From NCBI RefSeq assembly GCF_042652925.1, contig NZ_JBHSHC010000033.1:59077-123076 (forward strand): a stretch of 64,000 bases of DNA, read 5' to 3'. The DNA is from Effusibacillus consociatus (GTDB lineage Bacteria > Bacillota > Bacilli > Tumebacillales > Effusibacillaceae). Below, piece by piece: positions 49,571 through 58,672 of this stretch (the stretch's first letter is position 1; each line of letters starts with the position of its first letter). Position numbers and translations under genes: made by a program. A model generated the notes under the pieces. That model saw only the letters and a list, made by a program, of their open reading frames with translations, did not search any database and was not told the origin of the DNA.

Positions 49571-50353
49571 GTGGTGAAGGTAAAACTGAGCCGGTTACGG
49601 AAATTGCTGCTTGTTGGATGCGGCTTGGCATTGGTTGCCGGTTTGTTTCCGGCAGCTGCCGGAGCTTATTCCTATGGGGATCCGAACGAGGAACAAGTAG
49701 CTGAAGTTTATAAAAAGATGGTGGCGAAGCTCAACGAGTCCCCCGCGGATTTTGCAGGCGCCAAAGCGATTTTTGAGCCTGTCAAAAATGAATTGGACAT
49801 GCATATGGGGCCGGAACCGGCCGCATCCGTATTGGCAAACTTGAATGAAAAGAAAAAAGATGAAGTGATCCATGACATGCAAAAGATTCTTGTGCTTAAC
49901 ATTGCACGGCGGCTCGAGAATATTGAAAAAGATTTCAAGAACTACTCGCAGACCAAGCTGCTGATTGCGAAAGCCAATGCCACTTACGCAGCGCTCTCAC
50001 CGAGCGTGAAGGAAAAAAATGCGGCCTTGGATGCATCGGTCCGACAGGAATTTGAGAATGCTCTTCAATCACTCGGCAATCCCGGTTTATTCGGTGTAGG
50101 GGTGAAAGAACCGGATCCGGCATCCTTCAAATCGAGTAAAGAAAAGATCCTGAAGTCTTTACAAGACCAGTTTGGTCTCAAGAGTTTGGAAGTCGGTCAC
50201 TTTAAGGAAGGCAGCGGACCCGGCAATGAGCAGAATGCAAAGAAACAGGTCGGGACTGATTTTTCGGATGTGAAGAACTGGATTCCGATTGCCTTGATTG
50301 TGATTGTGGTTGCAGGAGTGATTATCTTGACCCGAAGGAAGATGCGGAAGTGA
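49571..50353 (+). CDS. Exported helical protein with C-terminal membrane anchor, unknown function
   Basis: A protein of about 260 residues from GTG 49571 (or 49574), behind a run of G at about 49559-49565. It has a signal peptide (LRKLLLVGCGLALVAGLFPAAAGA) and a helical ectodomain starting YSYGDPNEEQVAEVYKKMVAKLNE. The final membrane helix, NWIPIALIVIVVAGVIILTRRK, carries a basic tail, so it is held on the outer face of the membrane. It resembles in general style the N-terminal ectodomains attached to some bacterial FTR1 proteins, but I cannot confirm homology. The stop overlaps the next start by 4 bases. Confidence 0.78.
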   Translation: MVKVKLSRLRKLLLVGCGLALVAGLFPAAAGAYSYGDPNEEQVAEVYKKMVAKLNESPADFAGAKAIFEPVKNELDMHMGPEPAASVLANLNEKKKDEVIHDMQKILVLNIARRLENIEKDFKNYSQTKLLIAKANATYAALSPSVKEKNAALDASVRQEFENALQSLGNPGLFGVGVKEPDPASFKSSKEKILKSLQDQFGLKSLEVGHFKEGSGPGNEQNAKKQVGTDFSDVKNWIPIALIVIVVAGVIILTRRKMRK

Positions 50354-51972
50354 GGATGCGGGGAGGTCGCCGGGCCATTGCCCATCTGGCACTGCTTACC
50401 CTGTTTGCGGTAACGGTGAGGCTGTTGTTCGTGGCCCCCTATCCGACCGGATGGGATGATGTCGATTTTGCGCTTGCACTCGAACAATATGACCTGGCAA
50501 GAATGCAGCCTCATTTTCCCGGATATCCGGTCTATATTTTGGCGGCCCATCTTTTCCATTCGTGGATGGACGATCCTTTTCTGACGTTGACCGTATTGTC
50601 AGCAGTTGCGGGAGGATTCACCGTCATCCCGCTCTGGCTGTTGTTTCATGAAATGGGCTCCGCAGCAGCGGCCCGCTTGACGGTCTGGATGTACACGGTC
50701 GCCCCTTTGCCGCTTATTACGAGCATTCAACCGATGTCTGACTCGTTGGGTGCTTTTCTGGCGGCGTGGCTGGCGTTTTTTTCGTGGAGTGCGGCTGCAG
50801 AAGGCAGATTGCAAGACGGCGTCTCCAGGAACGGAGGGATGAGTTGGGCGTTGGCTGCCTCTGGCATTACGCTGGGATTGCTGCTGGGTGTTCGTGTGTC
50901 TTATCTGGCTCTGTCGCTGCTCTGGCTGTGGGCGAGCGTTCAGGTACTCCGTAACCGGGAAGTCGCACAGAAGCTGCGGGTCAGAATTGCAGTCATTTCT
51001 TGTGGGGCAGGGGCATTCACTTGCTGCATTTGGGTAACGGCCTTGATTCTTTCTACAGGTGGAATTGATTCGTTTCTTGCCCTAGCCGTCTCGTTTACAG
51101 GAGGGCATTTCTCCGATTGGGGAGGAACGTATCAGGCGGGTGCTTCCTTGGCGGATCGTGCCAAGCTCTTTCTGTTCCGACAGATCGGTGGAGCCGGACT
51201 TGGTACCATATGGTGGGGGAATGGAGAAAGTGGGCGTTGGATTTCTTTCGTAATGGCCGGCATCGGAATTTCAGGGCTTGCGGTAAGGAGGGATCGACTG
51301 CCCTTCAAGCACCGGGTATTCTTATTCGTCTGGATCATCCCCTATCTGCTGTGGGCTTTTTTTGCTCAGAACGTGGAGAAGCCCCGGCATATTCTGCCTT
51401 TGCTGCCGCCGCTACTCTATTTATTGGTAGTGGGGCTTGAAGGGATCGCCTATCGGGTGGGGGAGGCCATACAACGGATCTGGAACGAGCGGAACGGGAG
51501 CGGACGGATTTTGACCGTTTTCGGGATGATATGGATAGCCGCATTGATCAGCGTATCCTATCCGATTCTGAAAGAGGCGGATTCAAAAGAATCCCCGATG
51601 GTCCAACTGGCCCGCTACGTAAAAGCCAATGTGCAGGAGAAAGACAGTCTGATTTTCACATGGGAAGAACAGCGCGTGCTCGAATATATGAGTCCGGATC
51701 ATACTTCCATCCGACTTCGAAAGTGGGAGGATTTCCGAACGGAAATTCTGCAGTATGAGGTTCCGCCGAGAAGAATTCTAGGGACGAGCGCCATGGTGGC
51801 GGGGCTGGACCGGGAGGTTTCCGGATTTTTTCAACCGGTGGCGGTATTTCAAGGGAATCCCTGGTTGTATCCCACCTATCATCGAATAGTTCTTTACGAG
51901 GGGACACCTTTGCTACTGGAAGAACTGCGGAGGGGAGAGGGGGAAACAGCATGGAAATCCAAGCATTACTGA
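50350..51972 (+). CDS. GT-C type membrane glycosyltransferase (PMT/ArnT-like)
   Basis: This 540-residue protein has about 11 membrane helices. The first extracytoplasmic loop carries the acidic pair of GT-C enzymes, YPTGWDDVDFALALEQYD (about residues 31-48), followed by HFPGYPVYILAAHLF. GT-C enzymes use polyprenyl-phosphate sugars to glycosylate lipids or proteins outside the membrane. A soluble C-terminal region of about 150 residues follows. GTG 50350 overlaps the upstream stop; ATG 50356 is an alternative. The last 22 bases overlap the FTR1 gene. Together with the GT2 at 54388 it makes a donor/transfer pair. Confidence 0.82.
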   Translation: MRMRGGRRAIAHLALLTLFAVTVRLLFVAPYPTGWDDVDFALALEQYDLARMQPHFPGYPVYILAAHLFHSWMDDPFLTLTVLSAVAGGFTVIPLWLLFHEMGSAAAARLTVWMYTVAPLPLITSIQPMSDSLGAFLAAWLAFFSWSAAAEGRLQDGVSRNGGMSWALAASGITLGLLLGVRVSYLALSLLWLWASVQVLRNREVAQKLRVRIAVISCGAGAFTCCIWVTALILSTGGIDSFLALAVSFTGGHFSDWGGTYQAGASLADRAKLFLFRQIGGAGLGTIWWGNGESGRWISFVMAGIGISGLAVRRDRLPFKHRVFLFVWIIPYLLWAFFAQNVEKPRHILPLLPPLLYLLVVGLEGIAYRVGEAIQRIWNERNGSGRILTVFGMIWIAALISVSYPILKEADSKESPMVQLARYVKANVQEKDSLIFTWEEQRVLEYMSPDHTSIRLRKWEDFRTEILQYEVPPRRILGTSAMVAGLDREVSGFFQPVAVFQGNPWLYPTYHRIVLYEGTPLLLEELRRGEGETAWKSKHY

Positions 51973-52895
51973 TTACGTTCCGCGAGGCGTTGGAAGCCCT
52001 TTTGATCGTGGGAATCATTACTTCTTATCTAAAAAGGGTGAACCGCCCCGAATTTACTATTTACGTCTGGTTGGGGGCAGGACTTGCTGTCGCAGCCAGC
52101 TTTGGTGCAGCGCTGCTGTTCCAGGTTGTACTTACCGGTTTTGCGGTGATGGGCAGCGAAATGTATCTAAAAATCTCAATTATGTTCATTTCCGCCCTTT
52201 TGCTGACCCAGATGGTATTTTGGATGGCGCAGCAAAGCCGGGATATGAAAGGACAAGTGCAGGGAAAACTTGATCAATTCATTACCGCAGGGAACGTGTT
52301 CGGCATGGTGATGCATTCGTTCCTGGTTGTACTGCGGGAAGGGGTTGAGACCGTATTTTTCTTTGCGGCGATTACCGGGGGTGATATCGGGAAAGCGCTG
52401 CAGGGCTGGGGAGCCGTTACGGGAATCGTCCTTGCGGCCGTTGTAAGCTATTTCTTCTTTAAAGGAACGATGCGGATTCCGCTTCAAACGTTCTTTCGGG
52501 TTACGGGCGCTTTCATTATTCTGATCGCAGCCGGACTGCTCGTACAGGGTGTGTCGATGCTGCAGGATTTGAACATCATCGGCAGTTTGGTTCCGCATCT
52601 TTACGATCTGACCTGGTTGATGCCGGAGCACCCGATTGACCATCAACACTACGTGCGTGATACGGGGCATGAGCCGATTTTGTCGGGACAGGTTGGCATC
52701 TTTCTGAAAGCTTTGTTCGGTTATTCGTCCATGCCTTCGCTTGAAGAAGTGGTGGTCTATGTTGGATACTTTGTTGTCTTGTATCTGTTGCTCGGGAATC
52801 GGAAAGCTCGGGCGGTTCGTCAAGACAACTGTGAAAGTCGGGATCATCAGACTGGTACGGCAAAGATCAATGGAAATACAAAGGTGGCGGAATAA
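51951..52895 (+). CDS. FTR1-family iron permease
   Basis: This 314-residue membrane protein of the OFeT/FTR1 family is related to EfeU and yeast Ftr1p. Both iron-translocation REXXE motifs are present: REALE in MEIQALLITFREALEALLIVGI (residues 11-15) and REGVE in LVVLREGVETVFFFAAI (about residue 128). About seven helices are predicted. The domain ends in a hydrophilic tail. EfeO- and EfeB-like partners are not in the window; instead the gene is embedded between glycosyltransferase and phosphodiesterase genes with start/stop overlaps. A Fur box heads the operon. Confidence 0.93.
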   Translation: MEIQALLITFREALEALLIVGIITSYLKRVNRPEFTIYVWLGAGLAVAASFGAALLFQVVLTGFAVMGSEMYLKISIMFISALLLTQMVFWMAQQSRDMKGQVQGKLDQFITAGNVFGMVMHSFLVVLREGVETVFFFAAITGGDIGKALQGWGAVTGIVLAAVVSYFFFKGTMRIPLQTFFRVTGAFIILIAAGLLVQGVSMLQDLNIIGSLVPHLYDLTWLMPEHPIDHQHYVRDTGHEPILSGQVGIFLKALFGYSSMPSLEEVVVYVGYFVVLYLLLGNRKARAVRQDNCESRDHQTGTAKINGNTKVAE

Positions 52896-52897
52896 TC

Positions 52898-54391
52898 ATG
52901 AAATCTGCTTCCCTGTTCGAAATCGTCGCTGCAAGATGCTGGAACGTGCTGAACGAGGGCAAGACGTTTACCCCTGTATTCGTCCTGTCCGTTTTTCTTA
53001 TCGCAAACGGGTTTACAGTGGACCCACTGCAATTCGGTCAAGCCCTGCTTGTCACACTGCCGCTTTTTGTTGTGCATTATATTTTTGATTTTCCGCTTCA
53101 TCTCCGGTGGTTTCTGGTGGTTCCGCTGGCTGCGTTTGTCGCCCTGTCCTCACACTGGAACAACGGTCTGCTGGTGTGGGCATTGGGTCTCTATGCGTTC
53201 TTTACCGTATTTTTCTGGGGAACGTTGTATTACCATCTGCGGATCGGGACCACCTGGTGGAATTTCACGCGAATCTGGAAGTTGTTCTTGAAAAATACGG
53301 ACTCCACGAGCGGCAATGTGTTTGAGCAGCTCCCGAAGGTTTTTTTGCTGCTGCTTGTTTTCGATTGGGTTTATGGCGCGCTTGGAGGCGGGGTAGCTGT
53401 ACAAAGTCCGGCTGGCGGGTTCGCCGGATGGATCGAATCGTTTGGGACTCTCTATGCGGGATTTGTTGCGGTCGTAACTCTATACAGTTGGTTGGTGCAC
53501 CGACTCTTCTTCACTTGGAAGCCGAAAGAATACGAGGACTCCACCTCCAACGCCCAAGTGGCTGAGGCGAAGGCAAAGCGTGTCGTGGTGATTGTGATCG
53601 ACGGCTGCCGGAAAGAGCGTTTTGAAGAGGCGGACGCGCCGTTCCTGAACCATTTGCGAAGAACGGGTGTCTATTATCATCAGATGGAAACCGTTTATCC
53701 GGCACGGACCGTAGTCTGTTTCTCGTCGATGTTTACCGGCACTTATCCGCGTGAACACGGAATTCAGTCGAATATGGTCTGGAAGCTGGGCGTTCGGGTG
53801 GAAAGCATTTTTGACAAGCTCAAGCAGCAGGGGAAAAAAGGCGTCCTGTTCGGATGCGCCCACCTGATCGATGCGTTTGGTGACTATGTGGAAAGCTTTA
53901 CCGCCGTTGAGAAAAATGACATTGTCGATCACAAAATCATGGCGCGTGCAAAAGAAATCATGCGTCGCGAAAATCCGGACTTGATGGTGATCCAAATGAT
54001 CGCGGTGGATCAGACGGGTCACAGCCGCGGGGTAATGTATCCGGAGTATCTTGAAAAGATCAAGGAATCGGACCGACTGATTCAGGATTTTTATGAGTGG
54101 ATGGATCGGGAAGGGATTCTTGAGGATACGGTCGTGGTCGTGATGGCTGATCACGGGCAGGGAAACGGAATCGGGGGACATGGTCATCTTGACGAGGGAG
54201 AGCGATTTGTCCCGTTTCTTATCAACGGCCCCTGCATTCAACAGGGGATGGAAGTGAAGGAACACCGCAGTATTGTTTCGTTGGCCCCGACAATCGCTTA
54301 TCTGCTGGGCGTTCCTTTTCCTGACTACTCACGGGGTCCGGTGCTTGTGGAAGCGATCGGTACAGTACACAGCGAAGGAGTAACAGCGTGA
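52898..54391 (+). CDS. Membrane-anchored alkaline-phosphatase-superfamily phosphodiesterase
   Basis: A 497-residue protein. Five or six membrane helices occupy residues 20-205. A catalytic domain of the nucleotide pyrophosphatase/phosphodiesterase type follows: VVVIVIDGCRKERFEEA (metal Asp), YPARTVVCFSSMFTG (Thr nucleophile), VDQTGHSRG (Asp/His), MADHGQGNG (Asp-His) and GHGHLDEG (His). The metal ligands look complete, so it should be active on phosphodiesters or phospho-lipid head groups. It starts 2 bases after the FTR1 stop and overlaps the GT2 gene by 4 bases. The substrate is unknown. Confidence 0.87.
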   Translation: MKSASLFEIVAARCWNVLNEGKTFTPVFVLSVFLIANGFTVDPLQFGQALLVTLPLFVVHYIFDFPLHLRWFLVVPLAAFVALSSHWNNGLLVWALGLYAFFTVFFWGTLYYHLRIGTTWWNFTRIWKLFLKNTDSTSGNVFEQLPKVFLLLLVFDWVYGALGGGVAVQSPAGGFAGWIESFGTLYAGFVAVVTLYSWLVHRLFFTWKPKEYEDSTSNAQVAEAKAKRVVVIVIDGCRKERFEEADAPFLNHLRRTGVYYHQMETVYPARTVVCFSSMFTGTYPREHGIQSNMVWKLGVRVESIFDKLKQQGKKGVLFGCAHLIDAFGDYVESFTAVEKNDIVDHKIMARAKEIMRRENPDLMVIQMIAVDQTGHSRGVMYPEYLEKIKESDRLIQDFYEWMDREGILEDTVVVVMADHGQGNGIGGHGHLDEGERFVPFLINGPCIQQGMEVKEHRSIVSLAPTIAYLLGVPFPDYSRGPVLVEAIGTVHSEGVTA

Positions 54392-55146
54392 AAAAACTGT
54401 TTGTAGTGATTCCGGCACTAAACGAAGAAGACTCGATTGCCACGGTGATCCGAAAGATCCCGCGGGATTTCGATCCTGCGGTTGAAGTGAAAGTTCTGGT
54501 TGTCGATGACGGTTCAACCGACTCGACAGTTTCAGTTTCGTACGAAGCGGGAGTTGATTCCGTACTGTCTTTTCCGCAAAACTGCGGTTTGGGGGCTGCC
54601 GTTCGCGAGGGCCTGCGAGAAGCTTATCAGCTGGGGGCCGATTTTGCGGTTATGATCGATGCGGATGATGAGTATCCGGCGGAGTATATTCCACAGGTCG
54701 TGGCTCCCATTCAAAAAGGGGCTGCCGACTATGTGCTGGCTTCCAGATTTGCCGGAACCATTCGCGGCATGCGAGTCCATCGCCGTTTGGGAAACTATTT
54801 TTTCACCATTTTGCAAATGGTGCTGCTGAGAAAAAGGATCACGGACGGCCAAACCGGATTTCGGGCTTTCTCACGGCAGGTGCTTGCGACGATGGACATC
54901 ATTCATGATTATAACTACGCTCAAGTGATGACGCTGAATATTGTACGGCAGGGCTACCGTATGGAGGAGGTGCCGATTCCATATAAGGTTCGGACAACAG
55001 GACAATCGTTTATCCGGTTTTGGGCGTATATGCGGAATGTGCTGCCTGCTATTGTGAAGGAGATGCGAAGAAAGCCGGGAGAGACTGGACGAGAGGGCTC
55101 ATCCAAGGATGTGCCGAAAGCTGCATTGAGGAACGTGGAAGCTTGA
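54388..55146 (+). CDS. GT2-family glycosyltransferase (polyprenyl-phosphate sugar synthase-like)
   Basis: This 252-residue GT-A enzyme is of the DPM1/DpgS-like type: VVIPALNEEDSIATVI at the start, VLVVDDGSTDSTV, the metal site MIDADDEYP, LASRFAGT and TDGQTGFRAFSRQVL. It lacks the C-terminal membrane helices of the GtrB class. It probably loads a sugar from a nucleotide donor onto polyprenyl phosphate, the donor needed by the GT-C enzyme at 50350. The GTG start overlaps the previous stop. It closes the Fur-box operon, with a terminator 8 bases after the stop. Confidence 0.87.
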   Translation: MKKLFVVIPALNEEDSIATVIRKIPRDFDPAVEVKVLVVDDGSTDSTVSVSYEAGVDSVLSFPQNCGLGAAVREGLREAYQLGADFAVMIDADDEYPAEYIPQVVAPIQKGAADYVLASRFAGTIRGMRVHRRLGNYFFTILQMVLLRKRITDGQTGFRAFSRQVLATMDIIHDYNYAQVMTLNIVRQGYRMEEVPIPYKVRTTGQSFIRFWAYMRNVLPAIVKEMRRKPGETGREGSSKDVPKAALRNVEA

Positions 55147-55153
55147 CGAATAC

Positions 55154-55203
55154 AACTCCTAATCGCGGTGATTTTACAGTTGATTAGGAGTTTTGTTTTT
55201 TTG
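55154..55203 (+). terminator. Intrinsic terminator of the FTR1 operon
   Basis: The perfect 11-bp stem AACTCCTAATC (55154-55164) / GATTAGGAGTT (55182-55192) is followed by TTGTTTTTTTG. Confidence 0.9.
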
Positions 55204-55223
55204 AAATGAGTGAAGAAAAAGTA

Positions 55224-55252
55224 TTGACAATTGATCCGGTCCGTTGTAAATT
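55224..55252 (+). promoter_or_regulatory. Promoter of the sulfate operon
   Basis: TTGACA (55224-55229), 17 bases, and TAAATT (55247-55252). The remaining 217-base leader to 55470 contains no S-box or T-box motif that I could recognise. A TGGATAAGAATTTTTTATCCA hairpin near 55397-55417 is the only clear structure. Confidence 0.7.
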
Positions 55253-55469
55253 GAATACAACCTTAATACCTTAAAAACAAACCAGTTTACTCGGGATTGT
55301 TTTTTGTGAAAATGTGTATCCCCTGACAATCGCCTGTAATATGTTAGAAGAGGCACAGTTATTGCGAGCTTTTCAGAGGTGCCTTATGTTTTGGTTTATG
55401 GATAAGAATTTTTTATCCAAATCATTAGGGTTTCTTATGAAACTACCCAAAGGGTAAGGAGGGAGTATC

Positions 55470-55676
55470 GTGTCAGAAATTCAGCCTCAACGGCGGGATG
55501 ATGATTTGTGGATTGATCGCATTCGCAATGCTTTGCGGGATCTTGAGTTCGGATCGATTCAGATTACCGTTCATGATTCGAAAATCATGCAAATCGAACG
55601 AACGGAAAAACTGCGTTACCCTTTGGAACGTACAAATTTCGCTGAAGAGCGGTCTCCCCGCAGGAAAAGCAAGTAA
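55470..55676 (+). CDS. YezD-family small protein (DUF2292)
   Basis: This 68-residue protein contains IRNALRDLEFGSIQITVHDSKIMQIERTEKLRY, the DUF2292/YezD pattern of a short helix followed by a beta hairpin ending in ...IQIE+.EK.R. YezD-like genes often head sulfate/sulfonate-uptake or cysteine operons in Bacillota; the function is not known. The gene is behind AAGGAGGGAG, and 133 bases separate it from the sulfate-binding protein. A hairpin at about 55717-55765 (GGCTCCC/GGGAGTC with a T-run) may be an attenuator between the two. Confidence 0.85.
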   Translation: MSEIQPQRRDDDLWIDRIRNALRDLEFGSIQITVHDSKIMQIERTEKLRYPLERTNFAEERSPRRKSK

Positions 55677-55809
55677 TTAGCAAACTATCAAATATCATAG
55701 CCGATCGGACAACCGAAGGCTCCCATTTCGTGCAGGTGTTTATTTCTGCATGGACCGGGAGTCTTTTTGTTTTCAGATTCGATAGGCTGATGACGAAGGA
55801 GAGAAGACA

Positions 55810-56907
55810 ATGTCAATTCAATCAGCAGGACAGAAAAAGTTTCATGGATTAAAACGAGGAATTCAGTTGCTGGTTACAGGAAGTCTGGTGTTCGGGTTAG
55901 CTGCTTGCGGCAAAAGCGGCGGCACGGAAGTAACAAATTCTACCTCACAAAACAACGGAAAAACGGGTTCCAACGGAACCGTTGAGATTCTGAATGTCTC
56001 TTACGATCCAACCCGTGAACTCTATCAAGAATTCAACACCGCTTTTGCAAAGTATTGGAAAGAGAAGACAGGACAAACGGTCAACATGAAACAATCTCAT
56101 GGAGGCTCTGGCAAACAGTCTCGTGCAATCATCGACGGCCTTGAAGCTGATGTGGCCACACTTGCCCTGGCCTATGACATTGATGAGCTTGAGAGCAAGA
56201 AGTTGATTCCAGCCGATTGGCAAAAGCGTCTTCCGAACAACAGCTCGCCTTACACCTCGACCATCGTTTTCCTTGTTCGAAAAGGGAACCCAAAGGGGAT
56301 TAAGGACTGGGACGATTTGGTGAAACCGGGTATCTCCGTGATCACTCCCAACCCTAAGACCTCAGGGGGAGCGCGTTGGAATTACTTGGCGGCTTGGGGA
56401 TATGCACTGAAGAAATACGGTGGAGATGAAGGGAAAGCCAAAGAGTTTGTAGGTAATTTGTTTAAAAATGTACCTGTTCTCGATTCGGGAGCCCGGGCAT
56501 CTACTACCACTTTTGCTGAAAGGGGTCTTGGTGACGTATTGATTGCATGGGAAAACGAAGCGTTTCTTGCACTTAAGGAATTCGGAAAAGACAAATTTGA
56601 GATTGTTGCGCCTTCAGTCAGTATTCTTGCAGAGCCTCCGGTGACCGTAGTCGATAAGGTAGTAGACAAACGGGGAACACGTGAGGTGGCACAAGCCTAT
56701 CTTCAGTTCCTCTATACAGAACAGGGGCAGGAGATTGCGGCTAAAAACTACTACCGTCCCCGATTGGCGTCAGTAGCTTCCAAGTATGCGGAGCAGTTTC
56801 CGAAGCTGAACCTGTTTACAATTGACGAGGTTTTTGGTGGATGGCAGAAAGCGCAAAAGACCCATTTTTCCGACGGTGGGCTCTTTGATCAAATTTATAA
56901 AAAGTAA
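55810..56907 (+). CDS. Sulfate ABC transporter substrate-binding lipoprotein
   Basis: This 365-residue lipoprotein has lipobox GLAAC (Cys about residue 34). It contains ILNVSYDPTRELYQEFN, QSHGGSGKQSRAIIDGLEADVATLALAYDID and NPKTSGGARWNYLAAWGYAL, the sulfate-contacting loops of the Sbp/CysP family. It delivers sulfate (or thiosulfate) to the CysTWA transporter encoded next. The start MSIQSAGQKKFHG gives a rather long n-region; a start further in is possible but none has a better site than GAAGGAGAGA. Confidence 0.94.
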   Translation: MSIQSAGQKKFHGLKRGIQLLVTGSLVFGLAACGKSGGTEVTNSTSQNNGKTGSNGTVEILNVSYDPTRELYQEFNTAFAKYWKEKTGQTVNMKQSHGGSGKQSRAIIDGLEADVATLALAYDIDELESKKLIPADWQKRLPNNSSPYTSTIVFLVRKGNPKGIKDWDDLVKPGISVITPNPKTSGGARWNYLAAWGYALKKYGGDEGKAKEFVGNLFKNVPVLDSGARASTTTFAERGLGDVLIAWENEAFLALKEFGKDKFEIVAPSVSILAEPPVTVVDKVVDKRGTREVAQAYLQFLYTEQGQEIAAKNYYRPRLASVASKYAEQFPKLNLFTIDEVFGGWQKAQKTHFSDGGLFDQIYKK

Positions 56908-56920
56908 ATGGGGAGTTAAG

Positions 56921-57757
56921 ATGGCAAGTACTTTTAAACAGCGCAGCATCCTGCCGGGATTCGGTTTGGCAATGGGATTCACCGTTCTTTATCTGAGTCT
57001 TATCGTGCTGATTCCGCTTTCCGGGCTCTTCCTCAAGACAACTGAATTGAATTGGGAACGATTCTGGAGTGTAGTGACCGCTCCACGTGTAGTGGCCTCT
57101 TATTGGCTCACCTTTGGCACCTCATTTGTCGCGGCATTGATGAATGCAGTTTTTGGACTGTTGGTTGCTTGGGTCTTGGTTCGCTACAAGTTTCCGGGCA
57201 AGAGAATCATTGACGGGTTGGTGGATCTGCCTTTTGCTCTGCCGACTGCTGTTGCGGGTATTGCTATGACAGTTTTGTATTCCCAGAATGGTTGGATCGG
57301 CAGACAATTGGAAGAGATAGGGATCAAGGCAGCTTATACGCCGCTTGGGATCATCATTGTACTCACCTTTATAAGCCTCCCTTTCGTTGTTCGCACAGTG
57401 CAGCCGGTACTGCAGGAATTAAATGTACAGGTTGAGGAGGCGGCCGCCACGTTAGGAGCCAACAGCTTGCAGAGATTCTTCAGAATCATGCTGCCCCAAC
57501 TGCGGCCGGCCATTCTGACAGGATTTGCACTTGCCTTTGCCCGTGCAATTGGCGAGTACGGTTCGGTGGTCTTTATTTCCGGGAATATGCCGATGCGTAC
57601 TGAGATTACGCCGCTCCTTATTATGACGAAACTGGAACAATATGATTATACGGGCGCTACCGCGATTGCAGTTGTAATGCTTCTAGTTTCGTTTGTGCTT
57701 CTGTTGTTGATTAACTGGTTGCAATGGCGGAGTGGCAGCCGTCAACTGCCGAGGTAA
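56921..57757 (+). CDS. cysT: Sulfate ABC transporter permease CysT
   Basis: This 278-residue inner-membrane permease has six helices: PGFGLAMGFTVLYLSLIVLIPL at the start, DLPFALPTAVAGIAMTVLY, the EAA loop in EEAAATLGANSLQRFFRIMLPQL and FARAIGEYGSVVFISGN. The start is ATG 56921 after GGGGAG; the longer frame runs into the binding-protein gene. It is 13 bases after that gene and 12 before cysW. Confidence 0.95.
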   Translation: MASTFKQRSILPGFGLAMGFTVLYLSLIVLIPLSGLFLKTTELNWERFWSVVTAPRVVASYWLTFGTSFVAALMNAVFGLLVAWVLVRYKFPGKRIIDGLVDLPFALPTAVAGIAMTVLYSQNGWIGRQLEEIGIKAAYTPLGIIIVLTFISLPFVVRTVQPVLQELNVQVEEAAATLGANSLQRFFRIMLPQLRPAILTGFALAFARAIGEYGSVVFISGNMPMRTEITPLLIMTKLEQYDYTGATAIAVVMLLVSFVLLLLINWLQWRSGSRQLPR

Positions 57758-57769
57758 GGGGGGAAAGGT

Positions 57770-58672
57770 ATGGTATCTACAGCGCCCCGTTCCCGTGGCA
57801 AGTTTGAGCCCTTTATCCGCTGGACGTTGATTGGGATTTCACTTGCATTTGTCACGTTGTTTCTGATCTTACCGTTGGTTACTGTGTTTACTCAGGGCCT
57901 GAGCAAGGGACTGGAAGCTTATTTCCGGGCAATCAGCGAACCGGAAGCTTTAGCCGCTATTCGCTTAACGTTGGTGACAGCCGCGATTGCCGTTCCTTTG
58001 AATCTTGTGTTTGGTATAGCCGCATCATGGGCGGTCGCCAAGCACGAGTTTCCGGGAAAAAATATTTTGATCACTCTAATTGATCTTCCATTTGCTGTGT
58101 CGCCGGTCATTTCGGGCCTGATCTATGTGCTGCTGTTTGGTGCACAGGGGATATTGGGACCCTGGCTGGCAGAGCATGATATCAAAATTATCTTCGCTGT
58201 CCCGGGGATCGTCCTGGCTACAATTTTTGTAACATTTCCTTTTGTCGCTCGTGAGTTGATTCCTCTGATGCAATCCCAGGGGAAGGAAGAGGAAGAAGCT
58301 GCATACACGCTGGGTGCCAACGGATGGCAAACGTTTTTTCGGGTAACCCTTCCCAACGTAAAATGGGGATTGCTGCATGGCGTGATCCTCTGTAATGCAC
58401 GGGCAATGGGAGAGTTCGGCGCCGTTTCGGTTGTGTCGGGTCACATTCGAGGGCAAACAAACACGGTTCCCCTCCATGTGGAAATTCTCTATAACGAATA
58501 TAATTTTGCAGCCGCTTTTGCAGTTGCTTCCTTATTGGCAATACTCGCGTTAGTAACGTTGGTGGTGAAGAGTTTTCTCGAGAGAAAATCGAACCAGCAC
58601 TCCACGCTTGAAATGCGAAAAACAGATCCAAGAGAAGTTGGAGGAGAGCAATATGAGTATCGAAGTGCGTAA
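57770..58672 (+). CDS. cysW: Sulfate ABC transporter permease CysW
   Basis: This 300-residue second permease has FVTLFLILPLVTVFTQGL, DLPFAVSPVISGLIYVLLFG, the EAA loop EEEAAYTLGANGWQTFFRVTLPN and ARAMGEFGAVSVVSGHIRG, the usual CysW marker. The ATG follows AAGGGGGGAAAGG. The 3' end overlaps cysA by 20 bases. Confidence 0.95.
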   Translation: MVSTAPRSRGKFEPFIRWTLIGISLAFVTLFLILPLVTVFTQGLSKGLEAYFRAISEPEALAAIRLTLVTAAIAVPLNLVFGIAASWAVAKHEFPGKNILITLIDLPFAVSPVISGLIYVLLFGAQGILGPWLAEHDIKIIFAVPGIVLATIFVTFPFVARELIPLMQSQGKEEEEAAYTLGANGWQTFFRVTLPNVKWGLLHGVILCNARAMGEFGAVSVVSGHIRGQTNTVPLHVEILYNEYNFAAAFAVASLLAILALVTLVVKSFLERKSNQHSTLEMRKTDPREVGGEQYEYRSA

